Assembly: GCA_964030475.1 (NCBI GenBank)
Contig: CAXIPT010000008.1
Span: forward strand, 3,534,568-3,598,567
Reading direction: 5' to 3'
Source of the DNA: Tethya wilhelma
Lineage: Eukaryota; Porifera; Demospongiae; Tethyida; Tethyidae
DNA length: 64,000 nt
Part shown: positions 11,825 through 22,605 of the stretch, one piece after another
How positions within the stretch are numbered: position 1 is the stretch's first letter
Layout of the letters: the number at the start of each line of letters is the position of its first letter
The notes under the pieces: model-generated
Seen by the model: the letters and a program-made list of their open reading frames with translations, nothing else
Database searches by the model: none
Told to the model about the DNA's origin: nothing
Translations under genes and position numbers: made by a program

Positions 11825-14800
11825 CTTGTAGGTGAGATGGTGCCTCGAGAGAGAGATAAGACTGTTGAGCTAGAGTTCAATCGACTCTTGGACTCTGTCT
11901 CTCACTTGTCTCACCAGCTGCAAGTTGATCAATTGGGGGGTAAGCCCCTTTCATTAGGACAGGCTCTAGAGCTTGTCATCATGTAAGTAAACTTGCATGG
12001 CATATGTGTATTAATTTAGGAGTAAAAACATTATTGTGTATATATTGTCATTGTATAGTCTGCAGGAGAAGCATACTCGAGAGAAGCTTCACGAACATCT
12101 CAAGTCCATCGTGACCATGCAAGATGACCTCCGTGAAGTGTTGGCCAAGGTGAAGAAGATACGAAGCAAAATCAAAGAGGCTCACAAGAGACAGGAAAGG
12201 CTGTTGGCTTCGGCTGCAAGGTCAGTAAAACTAGCTAAAGTTAAAGCTCGAGCACGATGTGTGATTCTCTGTCGTGGTTTGTCTTCAGTGAGGAAGATCG
12301 TACGTTTGTGCTGCAGTCCTCTGAGACAGACCTCATCCAGCTCTTCCGCACCTACGATGAGCTGTGTGAACAGCAACAGGATCTAGAGAACAAGCTGGAC
12401 GAGGCTGATGACACTTCTCTTCCGTAAGTGCTTCGTCGATCAAAGAGACCTTATCCTACCATTACCATCATCCTATGCATACTCTCTCCTCCACCAGTAC
12501 TGTCTATCTTGCTCCTCGCGATCGTCAGATTCTCGACTGGCACTTTGCCAACCTTGAGTTCGCTAATGCTGCCCCTCTCTCCAAGCTCTCACTGAAGCAC
12601 TGGGATCAGGATGACGACTTTGAGTTCACCGGAGCTCACCTGGCCTGTCGTGATGGCTACGACCAGCTTCCCCAGCACCTCTCCAAGGGACTGGACATCA
12701 GGCTCAACACGGAGGCTACTGCAGTCCATTACAACACTGATGGTAAGGAAGGTAGTGAGGTTCCCTGCTAAATTAATGGTTCAATATTAAACCATACCTT
12801 AATATGCTGGAGAGTACTATACAGTAATACAATTACTGTACAGTAGCTTGGGGGTGGGAACATTTATAACTGAATCTACAAGACTCAGTTTAAATCCCAG
12901 TGAGTTAGATCTCATGGTTTTTTCCCCTCTCTCTCTTTCATGAATATAAAATGTTTAGGGATTCAAATCCTTGTATCCTGGTATGTATGTGTGTTGATTG
13001 CCATCTGTTCATTCACAGGTGTTGAGGTTCATGCCCGTTCCACTCAGACCGGCTGCAGTACCATCTTCAGAGCTGATGCTGTCATCATGTCGGTGCCTCT
13101 GGGGGTGCTCAAGGCCCAGACTATCTCCTTCCACCCACCGCTGCCGGAGTGGAAGTCACAGGCCATCAACAACCTGGGGTTTGGGCTACTTAATAAGGTA
13201 TGTATTCTGTGTATAGTTTGTTTGTTGTTTGTTTGTTTGTTTTGCTAAAATTTTTATTGTGTCAAGGTTGGCTCATTTTCACTGACTAATATCTAGCTAA
13301 TTGTGAATCATAGAAACTCGGTGATCTGAGTTGTTAATTTCCTTCAAGTATGCTAATGCTCACCAAAATAGCTGAGTGTATTTGTGACAGATGAAACTTT
13401 TAATTCTTGATGTGCTGTCACAGGTCATCTTGTGCTTTGAGCAAAGGTTTTGGGACTCCCACGTCCACCTGTTTGGCCATGTTGCCACGGGAACCAACTC
13501 CAGAGGAGAGCTGTTCATGTTCTGGCATTTGAGCCACGCTCCAGTTCTCATCGCACTGCTAGCAGGTCAGTGAAACATGAACATGTCTATTCTTCCTTCC
13601 ATTTCCTATTATGATGTGCCACTGCATATGGTGGATACTAATATTGACTGGCTACCATGACAACAGTAGACGCCATAGTTGTAATGATTGTTTGCTGACT
13701 GGCTTCAATGACAATGCTCAGTGGCTAGTAAGACCTAGCCTCGTAAACCAGTCCCTCCCCGCTATGCTTACGAGGCTAAGTAAGACCAGCTGTTGTTCAA
13801 GGGAAACCAAAAAACCATAATGACAAATAGTGTGGTGTTTAGGTCTAAAATATGCATGTCTCAATGTCTGTTCTTCAGGTGAAGATGCTGTGAAGTTTGA
13901 GTCCCTTCCAGATGATGTGGTGGTGGCCAAGGCACTCTCTGTACTGAGGTCCATATTTGGAGACCAGACTGTTCCAGAGGTATATAGTACATTATGTATA
14001 GAGCTATAGTGAAACACTAATGTATACTTGCATGCAAATTATTGAAGTATCACAGTTATTGTAAATGCTGTGTACATAAACTCTATCATAATTAATGTAG
14101 TTTAATAAACTTGCAACTCATTGTCTCTATGCACAGCCTAAGGAGAGTCATGTGACCCACTGGCGTCAAGACGACTATGCTCGAGGCTCCTACTCCTACG
14201 TCTCAGCTGGCTCTAGTGGCAACGACTATGATTTCCTCGCAGCGCCCGTGAGTCCTGCTAGGAACGGTCCCCTCGTCCCTCGCCCTCGGTTGTTCTTTTG
14301 TGGCGAACACACCATGAGGAACTACCCAGCAACGGTGCACGGAGCACTCTTGAGTGGATTGCGAGAGGCTGGCAAGGTGTGTGTATTAATATTATGTTTT
14401 GAGTATAAATTGATAGGGTATATTTCATGTTTGTCATGTGTACCTGTTTGTAATGAATATAATAAATAATGTTGGGAGTGTTTATCTACAAGCAACTGTC
14501 AGCATATTCATTTCTATTCAGCAAGATGAGACTCAGTACTGATAACATCAGTAATTTCCCTTGATGACATTTGCTTTTGTTCAGCAAGTTTAGCTAGTCT
14601 GCACTCAACAGATGTGATCTCTGTTGTAAAACCATGTTCCTTTGCAATACTCAGCGCCTTTTCTGCCAACTCAGTGGCTTTGTCACTCTCACCTCTGTTT
14701 CGATGCAAGTCTGACTTTGTGTACCAGTATATACACTGTGTACGTGTTGCAAGAGAGTCGTACTTCACAGCTTGTAGTGAGCTGCTTGCCTTCTCTAGTC

Positions 14801-16611
14801 CTTGCTCGTCTTTGAGGCACCCAGGCTGAGTTGGAGAGGACCCTAGACACAACTGTGCCAGTCTGATGTGAGGGTGCGATAGATCCAGACCATAGTCTCC
14901 ACTGCTTGCTGCTTCTATGGCTCGTACCAGACACTTCTTTGCTCTGTCTGCTTCTATTTGATGTTGCCTGGAATCACTGTAGTACTTATTCACTGTGAGA
15001 CGTTCTAGTAGGATGCATGCATGACAGTAGTTGGTAAGAGCCTTGTCCTCCCCACTGGTGGTACCAGAGTGAAGACATGTTGCTTCTTGGATGTGTTTCT
15101 TTGCTTCCTCGAGATCACCACTGTAACGATAATACTTAGCTAAGACCCATTTGCACCGTCCCAGTAGAGTATCAATACTGTCGCTCTTAATGTCCAAGTG
15201 CTCCACTTCAATTCGAGCCTTTTCTACCCTGGCGACAACCACATCTCCCATGCGTCGACTGATGAATCCTGTGCAGCTCTCTAATTGAATAGCAATCTTA
15301 GACTCTCTATTTAGTGTAGCCGATTCTGCACTCTGCCAGACTAACTCTTCTGCCTCGTCCCATCTTCCCATGAGGTGGAGCTTGCGCAGGTCAGAAATAA
15401 TTTCCAAGTATTCCACACCTGAGAGTTCCTCTGCAGACAGCGGATCAGGAGAACGTCTCGCAACTTTGACCACTAGTTGTAGATTTGATGTTTCTGAATG
15501 CTTTCTTTTTCGCGTTTTGTTTATACTCGATTCTCCAGTAGATGTTAGCAAATCATATAGTTCACGATGTGTTGGATGTTCTTCTTCAGATTTCAAACAT
15601 TGTGCAAAAATATACGGTCCCTTTGGTCCTTTAGTGCTCACCAAGTTCTTTAGTGTTAGTATTTTGTCCCTGTCTGTTGTGCTACCACTTGTTAGACACT
15701 CATGCTCATGAGGGGTGAGGAAGTGTACTGAGTTTAAATGAGGAACCAGCTGTCCAATGTTAATGTCTTCGAGACTGTGCATAAATTTTGACATATTCTC
15801 TTGTATGTTTCGTGACTCACTCACCTGGGGATCACGTTTCTCACCTTCACCACGTAACAGTGATGCAATGTCTTTGTGTCCCATGTGATTTGGTTCGTTC
15901 TCAACACACTTTAAGAATATGCTGTAAATATGAGTACCATTTTCTCTGGATGTAGCTTCAATCGCACTCATAATTGCTTTAGCACATTTGTGTCTAGTCT
16001 TGCTTTCCATCATCTCAGAAATTGTCCTTGCTCGATCTTTTACCAGATATTGTTGTAGATGGTTGAATATCTCACGAGGATTCAACCATTGGATGATTTC
16101 ATTATGGTAGAGCTGGAAGTTCTGTTCTATGATTTGTCCAGATGTGTCCAGTTGTGAGGTAGCCATGATGAAGTCTTCGTGGAACAAGCTGTGGAACAAG
16201 CTAGCTTAGACTGACATGAGAATAATTTATAGAATTTGCACACAAGACTGGTCAAGCCACTTGCCAGGCTATGCCAGCTCGCTATAATTATATTTCTATG
16301 TTATCTGAGTTGAAAGTTTAACAATAATTGTTGAATAGTTGTGTATTGTCTAGGATTGCCGCCATCAGTGGCACTCACCTCCCACGATTGCTGCGGTCAA
16401 GAGTCAAAGTCTGTCTCGCTATATATAGGCGCTAGGCTAGGCAGACCCGTGACTACGATCCAGCACTTATAATTTTGTCGACCATTTCCAACTCTCCCTG
16501 CAGGTTGGTGACATGTTGCTGGGAGCTCCATACACAGCAAGACCCCTCTCCACAAGTGCTGAGGTGGCCCTACCACCTGCCCCTCTAGCTGAACTGGTTC
16601 ATCAAAGCTAG
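7276..16611 (+). CDS. KDM1A: Lysine-specific histone demethylase LSD1/KDM1A (753 aa)
   Basis: FAD-dependent amine oxidase that removes mono- and dimethyl groups from histone H3K4 in nuclear CoREST-type complexes. There are fifteen exons: 7276-7374, 7490-7607, 7803-8015, 10576-10668, 11105-11211, 11362-11530, 11832-11982, 12059-12220, 12289-12423, 12498-12742, 13019-13197, 13424-13565, 13879-13979, 14137-14376 and 16504-16611. They sum to 2262 nt with all phases matching. The SWIRM domain covers exons 3-4. The FAD Rossmann motif is [15 protein letters not shown] in exon 5. The coiled-coil tower that binds CoREST is in exons 8-9, and the amine oxidase C-half has [26 protein letters not shown] and [19 protein letters not shown]. 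The lysine corresponding to human K661 is the last codon of exon 11 (13195-13197, about residue 557). The N-terminal disordered tail is shorter than in human. Two genes lie nested in its introns, exon 7 has a partial decoy copy, and exon 15 has a second copy at 30555-30662. Confidence 0.95.
8491..10269 (+). CDS. Intronless multi-pass membrane protein with Cys-rich ectodomain (592 aa)
   Basis: A single-exon gene lying inside KDM1A intron 3, on the same strand. I chose the Met at 8491 because it is followed by a signal peptide ([19 protein letters not shown]); the frame itself is open from 8371. The ectodomain of about 170 residues is rich in Cys and N-glycosylation sites and ends with the motif [16 protein letters not shown]. 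It is followed by roughly eight or nine hydrophobic segments and a short cytosolic tail ending ETTPLISK, which resembles a dileucine-type sorting signal. The 'CGEC..NY' plus polytopic layout is, to my memory, a large uncharacterised family in sponges and some other invertebrates, but I cannot assign a function. It has no introns and full coding capacity, so it is either a retrocopy-derived gene or a naturally intronless family member. Confidence 0.8.
   Translation: MIYVWSIVLLVATFALQSLATSKPAVFDSIGYGNNTCPIWHIPVTSANTSVECQCASGLHGLIIDCNEDAVTLRTCNTISFDNGEQVAGRTPYACSDLFIVTIPTNTAKSNLSRLVCERLHRTGLLCGECEENYALPVYSYSLECAECLNYKYNWLKYLAVSLLPLTLFYFVIITLRISVTSERLNAYVMIGQIFATPSQLRLIWTNYYPPHIHDLVAFGAPTALAGIWNLDFFRFVYSQFCLHPSLSILQMFALDYIIAIYPMCLIVVTYMVCKLRHRYPLLVRCCRPIYSWFARFRRELDVGKSLINAFATFLLLSYLKILNITFDLHAFVRVFDIRGNVTKRVLYYDASIEYFGREHFPYAILALFLSIVFNFLPLVFILVYPCLSFQKILNRFRLRLLCLRTFVDTFNGCYKSRPVDYRYFAAVYIGMRLLNLILFSVTQVGIYFPLMSIVFITLAVCVCKMQPYTNRLYNNVDTLLLLCAGFTYLMQPVFLLARKFNRVYLHTAVAFALCFLSAYFLYGIGLMVYCLLPKVFITKLQSFALSLKACYLNCKQHPEGFNDRDDDQAIGNFVKPNLVQGDDETTPLISK
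11637..11821. repeat. (AC)n tracts flanking a duplicated exon piece
   Basis: Two CA microsatellites, about 11637-11706 and 11781-11821, separated by the partial copy of KDM1A exon 7. The second tract joins the copy to the true exon. Confidence 0.9.
11717..11780 (+). pseudogene. Partial decoy copy of KDM1A exon 7
   Basis: These 64 bp match the start of exon 7 (11832-11895) and carry the same CCTTGTAG acceptor. They encode [20 protein letters not shown] and then run into a CA microsatellite that reaches a stop in frame. No donor follows, so use of this acceptor would truncate the demethylase. It is best read as a tandem duplicate of acceptor plus exon start with the microsatellite between the copies. 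Confidence 0.85.
13736..13778. repeat. Short palindromic foldback element (AGCCTCGT family)
   Basis: TAGCCTCGTAA ... TTACGAGGCTA inverted repeat of about 43 bp, in KDM1A intron 12. It is the shortest member seen of the hairpin family. Confidence 0.7.
14514..16166 (-). CDS. CARD-CARD-TPR protein, intronless, nested in KDM1A intron 14 (550 aa)
   Basis: Predicted death-fold adaptor. I start at the Met at 16166 (MATSQLDTS) because the paralogue at 44578 begins at the same residue; the frame extends upstream to 16199. Residues of about 8-105 and 125-215 look like two CARD/death-fold helical bundles, the second marked by [13 protein letters not shown] and [14 protein letters not shown] basic, low-complexity linker follows ([12 protein letters not shown]). 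The C-terminal half is helical with TPR-like helix pairs ([29 protein letters not shown]). The protein is closely similar to residues 1-560 of the 44578 gene but ends with its own tail (STESHLAE) and lacks that gene's ZU5 and Death parts. It lies antisense to KDM1A, 137 bp past exon 14. Domain calls are from pattern reading and not a search. Confidence 0.78.
   Translation of the reverse strand: MATSQLDTSGQIIEQNFQLYHNEIIQWLNPREIFNHLQQYLVKDRARTISEMMESKTRHKCAKAIMSAIEATSRENGTHIYSIFLKCVENEPNHMGHKDIASLLRGEGEKRDPQVSESRNIQENMSKFMHSLEDINIGQLVPHLNSVHFLTPHEHECLTSGSTTDRDKILTLKNLVSTKGPKGPYIFAQCLKSEEEHPTHRELYDLLTSTGESSINKTRKRKHSETSNLQLVVKVARRSPDPLSAEELSGVEYLEIISDLRKLHLMGRWDEAEELVWQSAESATLNRESKIAIQLESCTGFISRRMGDVVVARVEKARIEVEHLDIKSDSIDTLLGRCKWVLAKYYRYSGDLEEAKKHIQEATCLHSGTTSGEDKALTNYCHACILLERLTVNKYYSDSRQHQIEADRAKKCLVRAIEAASSGDYGLDLSHPHIRLAQLCLGSSPTQPGCLKDEQGLEKASSSLQAVKYDSLATRTQCIYWYTKSDLHRNRGESDKATELAEKALSIAKEHGFTTEITSVECRLAKLAEQKQMSSREITDVISTESHLAE
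16291..16611 (+). repeat. Segmental duplication copy A (KDM1A last intron end plus exon 15)
   Basis: About 320 bp that recur at 30340-30662. Similarity covers the intron tail, the acceptor and the entire terminal exon. Confidence 0.9.
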
Positions 16612-17120
16612 ATAACGATAAAAATGACTTTGCTTTAAAATTCTGAAACCCTACAAATTAATGTTGTCATCAGATTCTTTCGAATTACTTTCAAATCAAT
16701 TTTATAGATAATAATAATGGCTGCATGCCGCATGGGGGGTGTTTGCATATAAATTCAAACCACTCACTGTAGTATATAACTGGATAGATTTTGCGTAAAG
16801 ACTCAATCAGCTTCTTAGTACATCGAATTATATTTTTAAATTGAGAGAGACTGTCATGGTTATGACAATTTTAGAATGATATTAATCATACGTAGGGGGG
16901 GTCATTTTTTATGTAACTAGTCCCATGGTTTGTATTTGCTTCAATTTTTGTTTTCTACTCACCTAGATGCAGTCTGTAGCTTACAATGAAGTAAAAGAGT
17001 CATTTTATAGTAGAAATTAATATTATTATTACATTAATTTTCACATGCATGAATCATTATTCTGAATACATACTCACCAATATTTTGATATTATTGTCAA
17101 AATAAATGTGATTCAGTTTA
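16612..17120. other. AT-rich intergenic stretch
   Basis: Convergent gap between the KDM1A stop and the transporter stop. It is AT-rich with TAAT-type runs. I see no coding exon, RNA gene or clear repeat. Confidence 0.6.
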
Positions 17121-20100
17121 TCACAGCATCTGATTCATTGGAAGCATTTCAACAAGTGCTAATCCAAATAATAGAAAACCCTATAATATGTAATAATAAT
17201 TTTTTATTATTATAATGATCATGTACAATAATTATCATGCAATGACGCTAAATTATTGTTTACCTCAGCCAGCAGGAATTCTCCAATTAACTAGAAGAGA
17301 AAAGTGATTGATATTATAATAATTATGTACATTAAATTATAGTCATGCATGACATTCACAAACTCTGTCATAATAATAATTATCAGTGCAATATTTATTT
17401 TTGCAGCACTTACAAAAGCACTTGTTTGAAATGTAAAGTATTGAGTGAGAGCACCACCAATGAGTGGTCCAATGAAATGCCTGTCATTAAATAATTTTTG
17501 ATAGTGTAATTGTATATAGCAGAAGTGATTCAATTTAATTTTATCTATACCCTAGTGAAACAGTGAAGGACACCATCCCAGAAACAACACCTGTCAACGC
17601 CTCTGAGTCTTGACCATGATCTATAATAGTTTTTCTGCATGCATGCATGGAGTCATTGATCACTATAATTGCCGAGCGCCTTAGCGCGAGGCAGTGAAAT
17701 CTTGCAGGGCCAAAAATTGTGGAAGTAAAATCCAATTATACGTCATGAACACCGGATGAAAACGGGGCCAATTTGGCAAAAATTGTTCCGGTTTGAAACA
17801 AGCTAGCTAGCTGCATCGTGATCGTGATGATCCTTACCATAATATACGAAACACGTGCGCGCGCACAGCTCGAGATCTCGTGCTACGTATATATGTAGCT
17901 TCATGTGTGTTATGAGCCGGCATAGACTGCAGAGACATCATTGTGGTACCTTACTAACTGTACAAGAGGTGAGAGTTTAAAATACATGGAGTTAGCTGAT
18001 CAGGTATTCATGGTAGTCCATTTCTTTCGGTCTAACTAGGTTTCCTTTCTAAACCTGGGGCCAGCTCATCAAATCAATTACTTCAAACGTCGCGCGCGAG
18101 GCAATTAACTGCACTCAGTGTACAACTAGTATAATAATTATGCATGTGTAAAGCCAGCCTAGTTCAGAAAAAAATGGGTAAAGATTGTCAACATAAAAAA
18201 AAAAAAAAAACACAACCAAAAGGCCTATTGGGGGGGGGAAGCATATTATGGTATGGGATTGCATGAGGTAGGATGACATTACTTACTTTGATATTGACAG
18301 TAGATATGCATAGAATGGAACAATACTAAATGAAGCTCCTAGTCCAATCATAACATAGGATATACACGTTAGCCACAGGTGTCTGAAACAGTGCATGGGG
18401 ATGATACAGACTGATATAATTATACAGTGTCACATCATGTTAGCAAACGAATTTATAATAATAATTTTTCAAACATTAATTTTAATTCTTGCCATTAGTA
18501 TTATATTATTGTACATACATAACTGGAATAAGGGTTTCTACACGTACTTGAGTGCATTATTATGTCACTGGCATATACCTTTATGGAGGAGTCAGGAGGA
18601 CCAATACTAATTACTTAGTAAAATTACAATAAAGAGTCAATTTTATTAATTTTAGTGAACACATGAACATACGGCGAAGTGATAAATTCTGCTGGACCTA
18701 TCAAGAAAAAGCCAAGTCCATAAAGGAAGAAACCAAATGTAATAAAATGTCTCTGCCCCTGTATACAATCCAAAAAAATTAAGCTGGAAGGATATTCAAT
18801 TTGAAACATGTCTGTTGTTTAACGTATACTTTTGTTACTTACAATTAGGTCAGAAATTGGTCCCACAATAACTGAAACTGTCATATATGTGACTGAAGCA
18901 CACAAAAATATCAGCCCAATCTTTACAGGATCCAAGTGAAACTATAATAAAGATTTCTCGCATGAATTAGATCTTCCAACATTTCTTACTAAACTATTTA
19001 TTGTAAATGTGCACAAGCTACCTCTTGTATTAAAAATGGTTGCAAAGTAGGAGAGAAGAATGACAGTGCTGCTTGTGAAAGGATGTGTGCAATCACTTTG
19101 GAATCCATGCATGTATGCAAGTATGCAGAGAAGAATGATAATACGTAGTAACACATTGATCCTTGCTTATAATAATTTTATAATTCTGCTTGTGCATGAC
19201 ACATTATTTGCAATGAATTAATTACTGGGTGAATATAAAATTTAACTCACACAAAATGAAAACAATTGATGTAGACAATAACTTCCATATCAGTTTGAGG
19301 TGAAGTGGTTTTACAGTGTAATTTTCTGGATGAATAAAATCATGATCATATAAATAGACATCTATATCCAATAGGATACTTGTACAGTCATGTATATACA
19401 ACAGGCCATCATAATGCACACTTACTTGAATATTTTATTGTAACAAAGGAAAGTAACACAGACAAAAGTGTGACAGCTCCAAATACTATAAATGGCAGCT
19501 TAAATCCTCCAATCTATACATCATGCACATTAATTTGTAACATATGAGTAAGAAGACAATTGAAAAATCATGAGTATAGCTAGCATAGTATAATAAACAA
19601 ATGCACAATTAATGTGTCATGGACACAATATTTACAAAAAATTGATTTTATGAATCAAATTGAATTTTAGTATATTCGAATTCATCATAATAATTTTACA
19701 GTGAAACCTCCGAACAAAGGACACTTTGGGGACAATATAAATTCGGCTTGTTTGTCCTTTGTAGAGAGGTTGTCCTCTTCTCAGAGGTTCTATTTGTATT
19801 GCTACAATAGGGAATTGGAATTTTTGGGAACCAAGAATTGTCCTTTGTTGAGAGGTTTATAATACAGTGTCCCTATCTCAGAGGGTCCACTATCGGAGAT
19901 TCTACTGTATATACTAACTTTATATAAAAGTCCTCCTATAGGAGGTCCTATTGTATATCCAATACCTCCAGCCACTTCAAAGAAACCCTACAATTATGTT
20001 AAAGAACATAAGTATTAAAGGAACTGTGAAGATATACAAAAAAACCAAAAAACAAACATCAATGGCCCCGAGAGGCTGGGCTCCATAGATCTCTATCAGG

Positions 20101-20917
20101 CATGTTCAGCATGTTCAAATCATCAACAAAGATGCCAACTTTTCTATCTGAGAGTACTAGTGTTGTGAATCAATATTCTTTACCTCAAGAGGGACATGCT
20201 TTACTACATTAAATTCTTGCCAGGATATTGAAAACAACATTTGTTTTTGATATTTTGAGCAACTTCCTGTCTACTATAATAGTGAAACAGTTTCTTAAAT
20301 ATACAGATTAATTATACCATAATTGATGGTGAAGGCACACACACAAAGTAAATGACCACCTACCTTGACTAACCCAACTCGATTAGGATAGAGTTCTGGT
20401 AAGAGTGTGAATGAAGCAGTAATAAACATAGCCAAACCAACTCCTTCAGTCATTCTCAAAAGAATGCCATACACCAAAAAGATCCATCCAGAAGGAAGCC
20501 ACTCTAAAAATCTATGATAATAATTAAGTATGAAGATATTATGGCATAATACAATTGCAAGAGTAAAACCTCATGACTATGGACTAGAAATTTAATTGGT
20601 TCCTAAATTGAGACCTAGTCTGGACAGACAGTCACTACAATAAATTATTACATACCCTTGTAATGTAAATGCCCCACCAACCAAAAATAGACCAGAAATT
20701 AAAGTAAATCTGAGACCCACATGAGATTGCTGTAGTGATAATAAACAGGAGCATAATAAGCTATAATTATTAATTTTTAGTATACAGAAACTCACAAAAT
20801 ATCCCACTAAAGGTGAAAGTAGTACTACACAAAGTGGAGATGAACTAATGATTACACCAGTGACTGTCGGTGAACAGCCTTTACTAGCAGCCTGCATGTG
20901 TAAACAAGAGATAATAA

Positions 20918-20985
<68 letters not shown>

Positions 20986-21045
20986 TACACAAGTCTATTG
21001 TCACAGAATTTTCATTACCAATTTAGTCAAACACACAATGTCATG

Positions 21046-21130
<85 letters not shown>

Positions 21131-21428
21131 TGCGTGGGTCTCTGAGTGTATGTATAGTGGGGAGTTAATTTACCTCACTAGGAAAGAATGGTCCTATCAA
21201 GGAGTAGTTTGTGTTGACAGAGAGGTAAGTAAACCAAAGGCAGACTATTGTAGCAGTGTTTCTCCAGTTACAACTGGTACATAGTGGTAATCTGATTTTT
21301 ACCACATCATCATTGTTACAACTCTTGTATACCACTGAAGTTTCCTGCCCTGTGGGAGCTGTATCTTCTGTACTATCTTTGTGGTAATGTGCACTGGGTA
21401 GTGGTTTACACTGTTCATTCTCCCCCAT
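17121..21428 (-). CDS. SLC18B1: MFS transporter, SLC18B1-like (484 aa)
   Basis: Twelve-helix major facilitator; SLC18B1 in vertebrates is a vesicular polyamine exchanger. The substrate here is only inferred. Exons: 21174-21428, 20796-20891, 20656-20729, 20364-20511, 19919-19987, 19422-19513, 19251-19378, 19022-19095, 18843-18941, 18673-18758, 18287-18382, 17551-17634, 17414-17480, 17264-17290 and 17121-17180. They total 1455 nt with all phases matching. Family marks are TNYSLIGPFFPSEAASKGCS in helix 1, the loop with GGIGYTIGPPIGGLLY, SFFSPTLQPFL before the middle loop, and VGPISDL, then RHFITFGFFLYGLG. The N-terminal cytosolic tail is about 60 residues. Exons 6 and 7 are joined by a predicted 43-nt intron chosen because it alone keeps phase. 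The 27-nt exon 14 is the weakest call. Intron 5 carries a Tigger-like MITE. Confidence 0.85.
19697..19909. mobile_element. Tigger/pogo-like MITE with TIRs and TA ends
   Basis: Ends are TACAGTGAAACCTCCGAACA and, on the other strand, TACAGTAGAATCTCCGATAG, forming about 25-bp terminal inverted repeats with TA at both ends. The 213-bp interior has repeated 'cctttgt..gagaggtt' pieces. This TIR style is typical of pogo/Tigger-derived MITEs. It lies in the transporter's intron and ends 10 bp from an exon donor. Confidence 0.75.
20918..21129. repeat. (TG)n and (AC)n microsatellites facing each other
   Basis: TG tract 20918-20983 and AC tract 21044-21129, 60 bp apart in transporter intron 1. Because they are complementary they could fold into a long hairpin. 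Confidence 0.95.
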
Positions 21429-22045
21429 AGTTTTGTGCTCTCCTCTTATGTGGGTATATAGCTGTAGTTATCATAATATCATGATTAGGCTTATGACAAC
21501 CTGATGCTACACATGAAGACTACATACTTATTAAGCTTGTCGGCTATAAACATTAATTCTACAATATCTTCCACTGTTTAGTCATTGGAGAATTGTAGGC
21601 TACTTTAATGATAAATATGATTATGTCCCCTATGTAAAATAGTATAATTCTTTATATCGTCTGCCTATAATATACTGCATGTTTGATGTGTGTGGTCAAA
21701 GTATATAGCTCATAATAATTTATCCAACTCTTATTGATAAGCCGAGTGGAGTACCAACTAAATTGATAATGAACCCACAGTACAGATTGGTACGCCTCTC
21801 TACTATTTGTGGAAAAGTTTAGTGGTCATTATTACACAAACTGAACGCATAATTGTGGCTTATGGAGGCTATATAGCTCACCTCATTCTGTTCGGCTGGA
21901 GTAACTTCAATTCCAGATTCAAGTCACGAGGACTGTGTCAATTAACTTGAATACCATTTATGGAAGTTGTTGCAATGAATAGCTGTAAAGTCTGCATAAT
22001 TTATGCTGAGTATTGAGTTTCTCACTGTGTGTATGTGTGTGTGTG

Positions 22046-22108
<63 letters not shown>

Positions 22109-22605
22109 AAGCATATACCTGCATCTGTGCATGTATGTATCCACATATTATATTATGTGTGTGCTTATGTGTGTACACATAATTTATTATAGTTTATTTT
22201 TAAAATCTAACACAGATAATGACATTATTTTTACCTTAATTGTTGGCATTGTTGCGCACACCCCCAATGATACTGTGTAACACTTTGTGTACCATACATT
22301 AGTCCAAAAGCTCATGGTAACCTGACTGATTGAGCTGATTACGTTATTACTGTTTCCATCTTTGATAATATTATTACACATTTCATAAACCCATATGATC
22401 ACAGTAAATCTGAAGCCACTGTACAGCAAAAGGAACTTGATTGGCTATACTACTATACTATTGGCTATACTTTCAATGGAGTGGAAGTTAAAGACATTTT
22501 CAACGACACATAGTGACTATACTTTGCTCTGTAGCCATAGTAGTCCATGGATGTATCATGCTTTTATACATGGAATGGCGCCGGGCTAAATAAGCTCTAA
22601 TTTAT
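21429..22605. other. Intergenic stretch upstream of the transporter
   Basis: AT-rich sequence with a (TG)n microsatellite at about 22027-22107. It should contain the transporter promoter and 5'UTR, but I see no TATA box or exon that I can support. Confidence 0.6.

Noticed and set aside
11593..11835. Frames rich in HTHTHT or CVCVCV
   Set aside because: Translation of CA/TG microsatellites. The same applies to similar frames at 20592-21145, 21942-22280 and 42180-42705.
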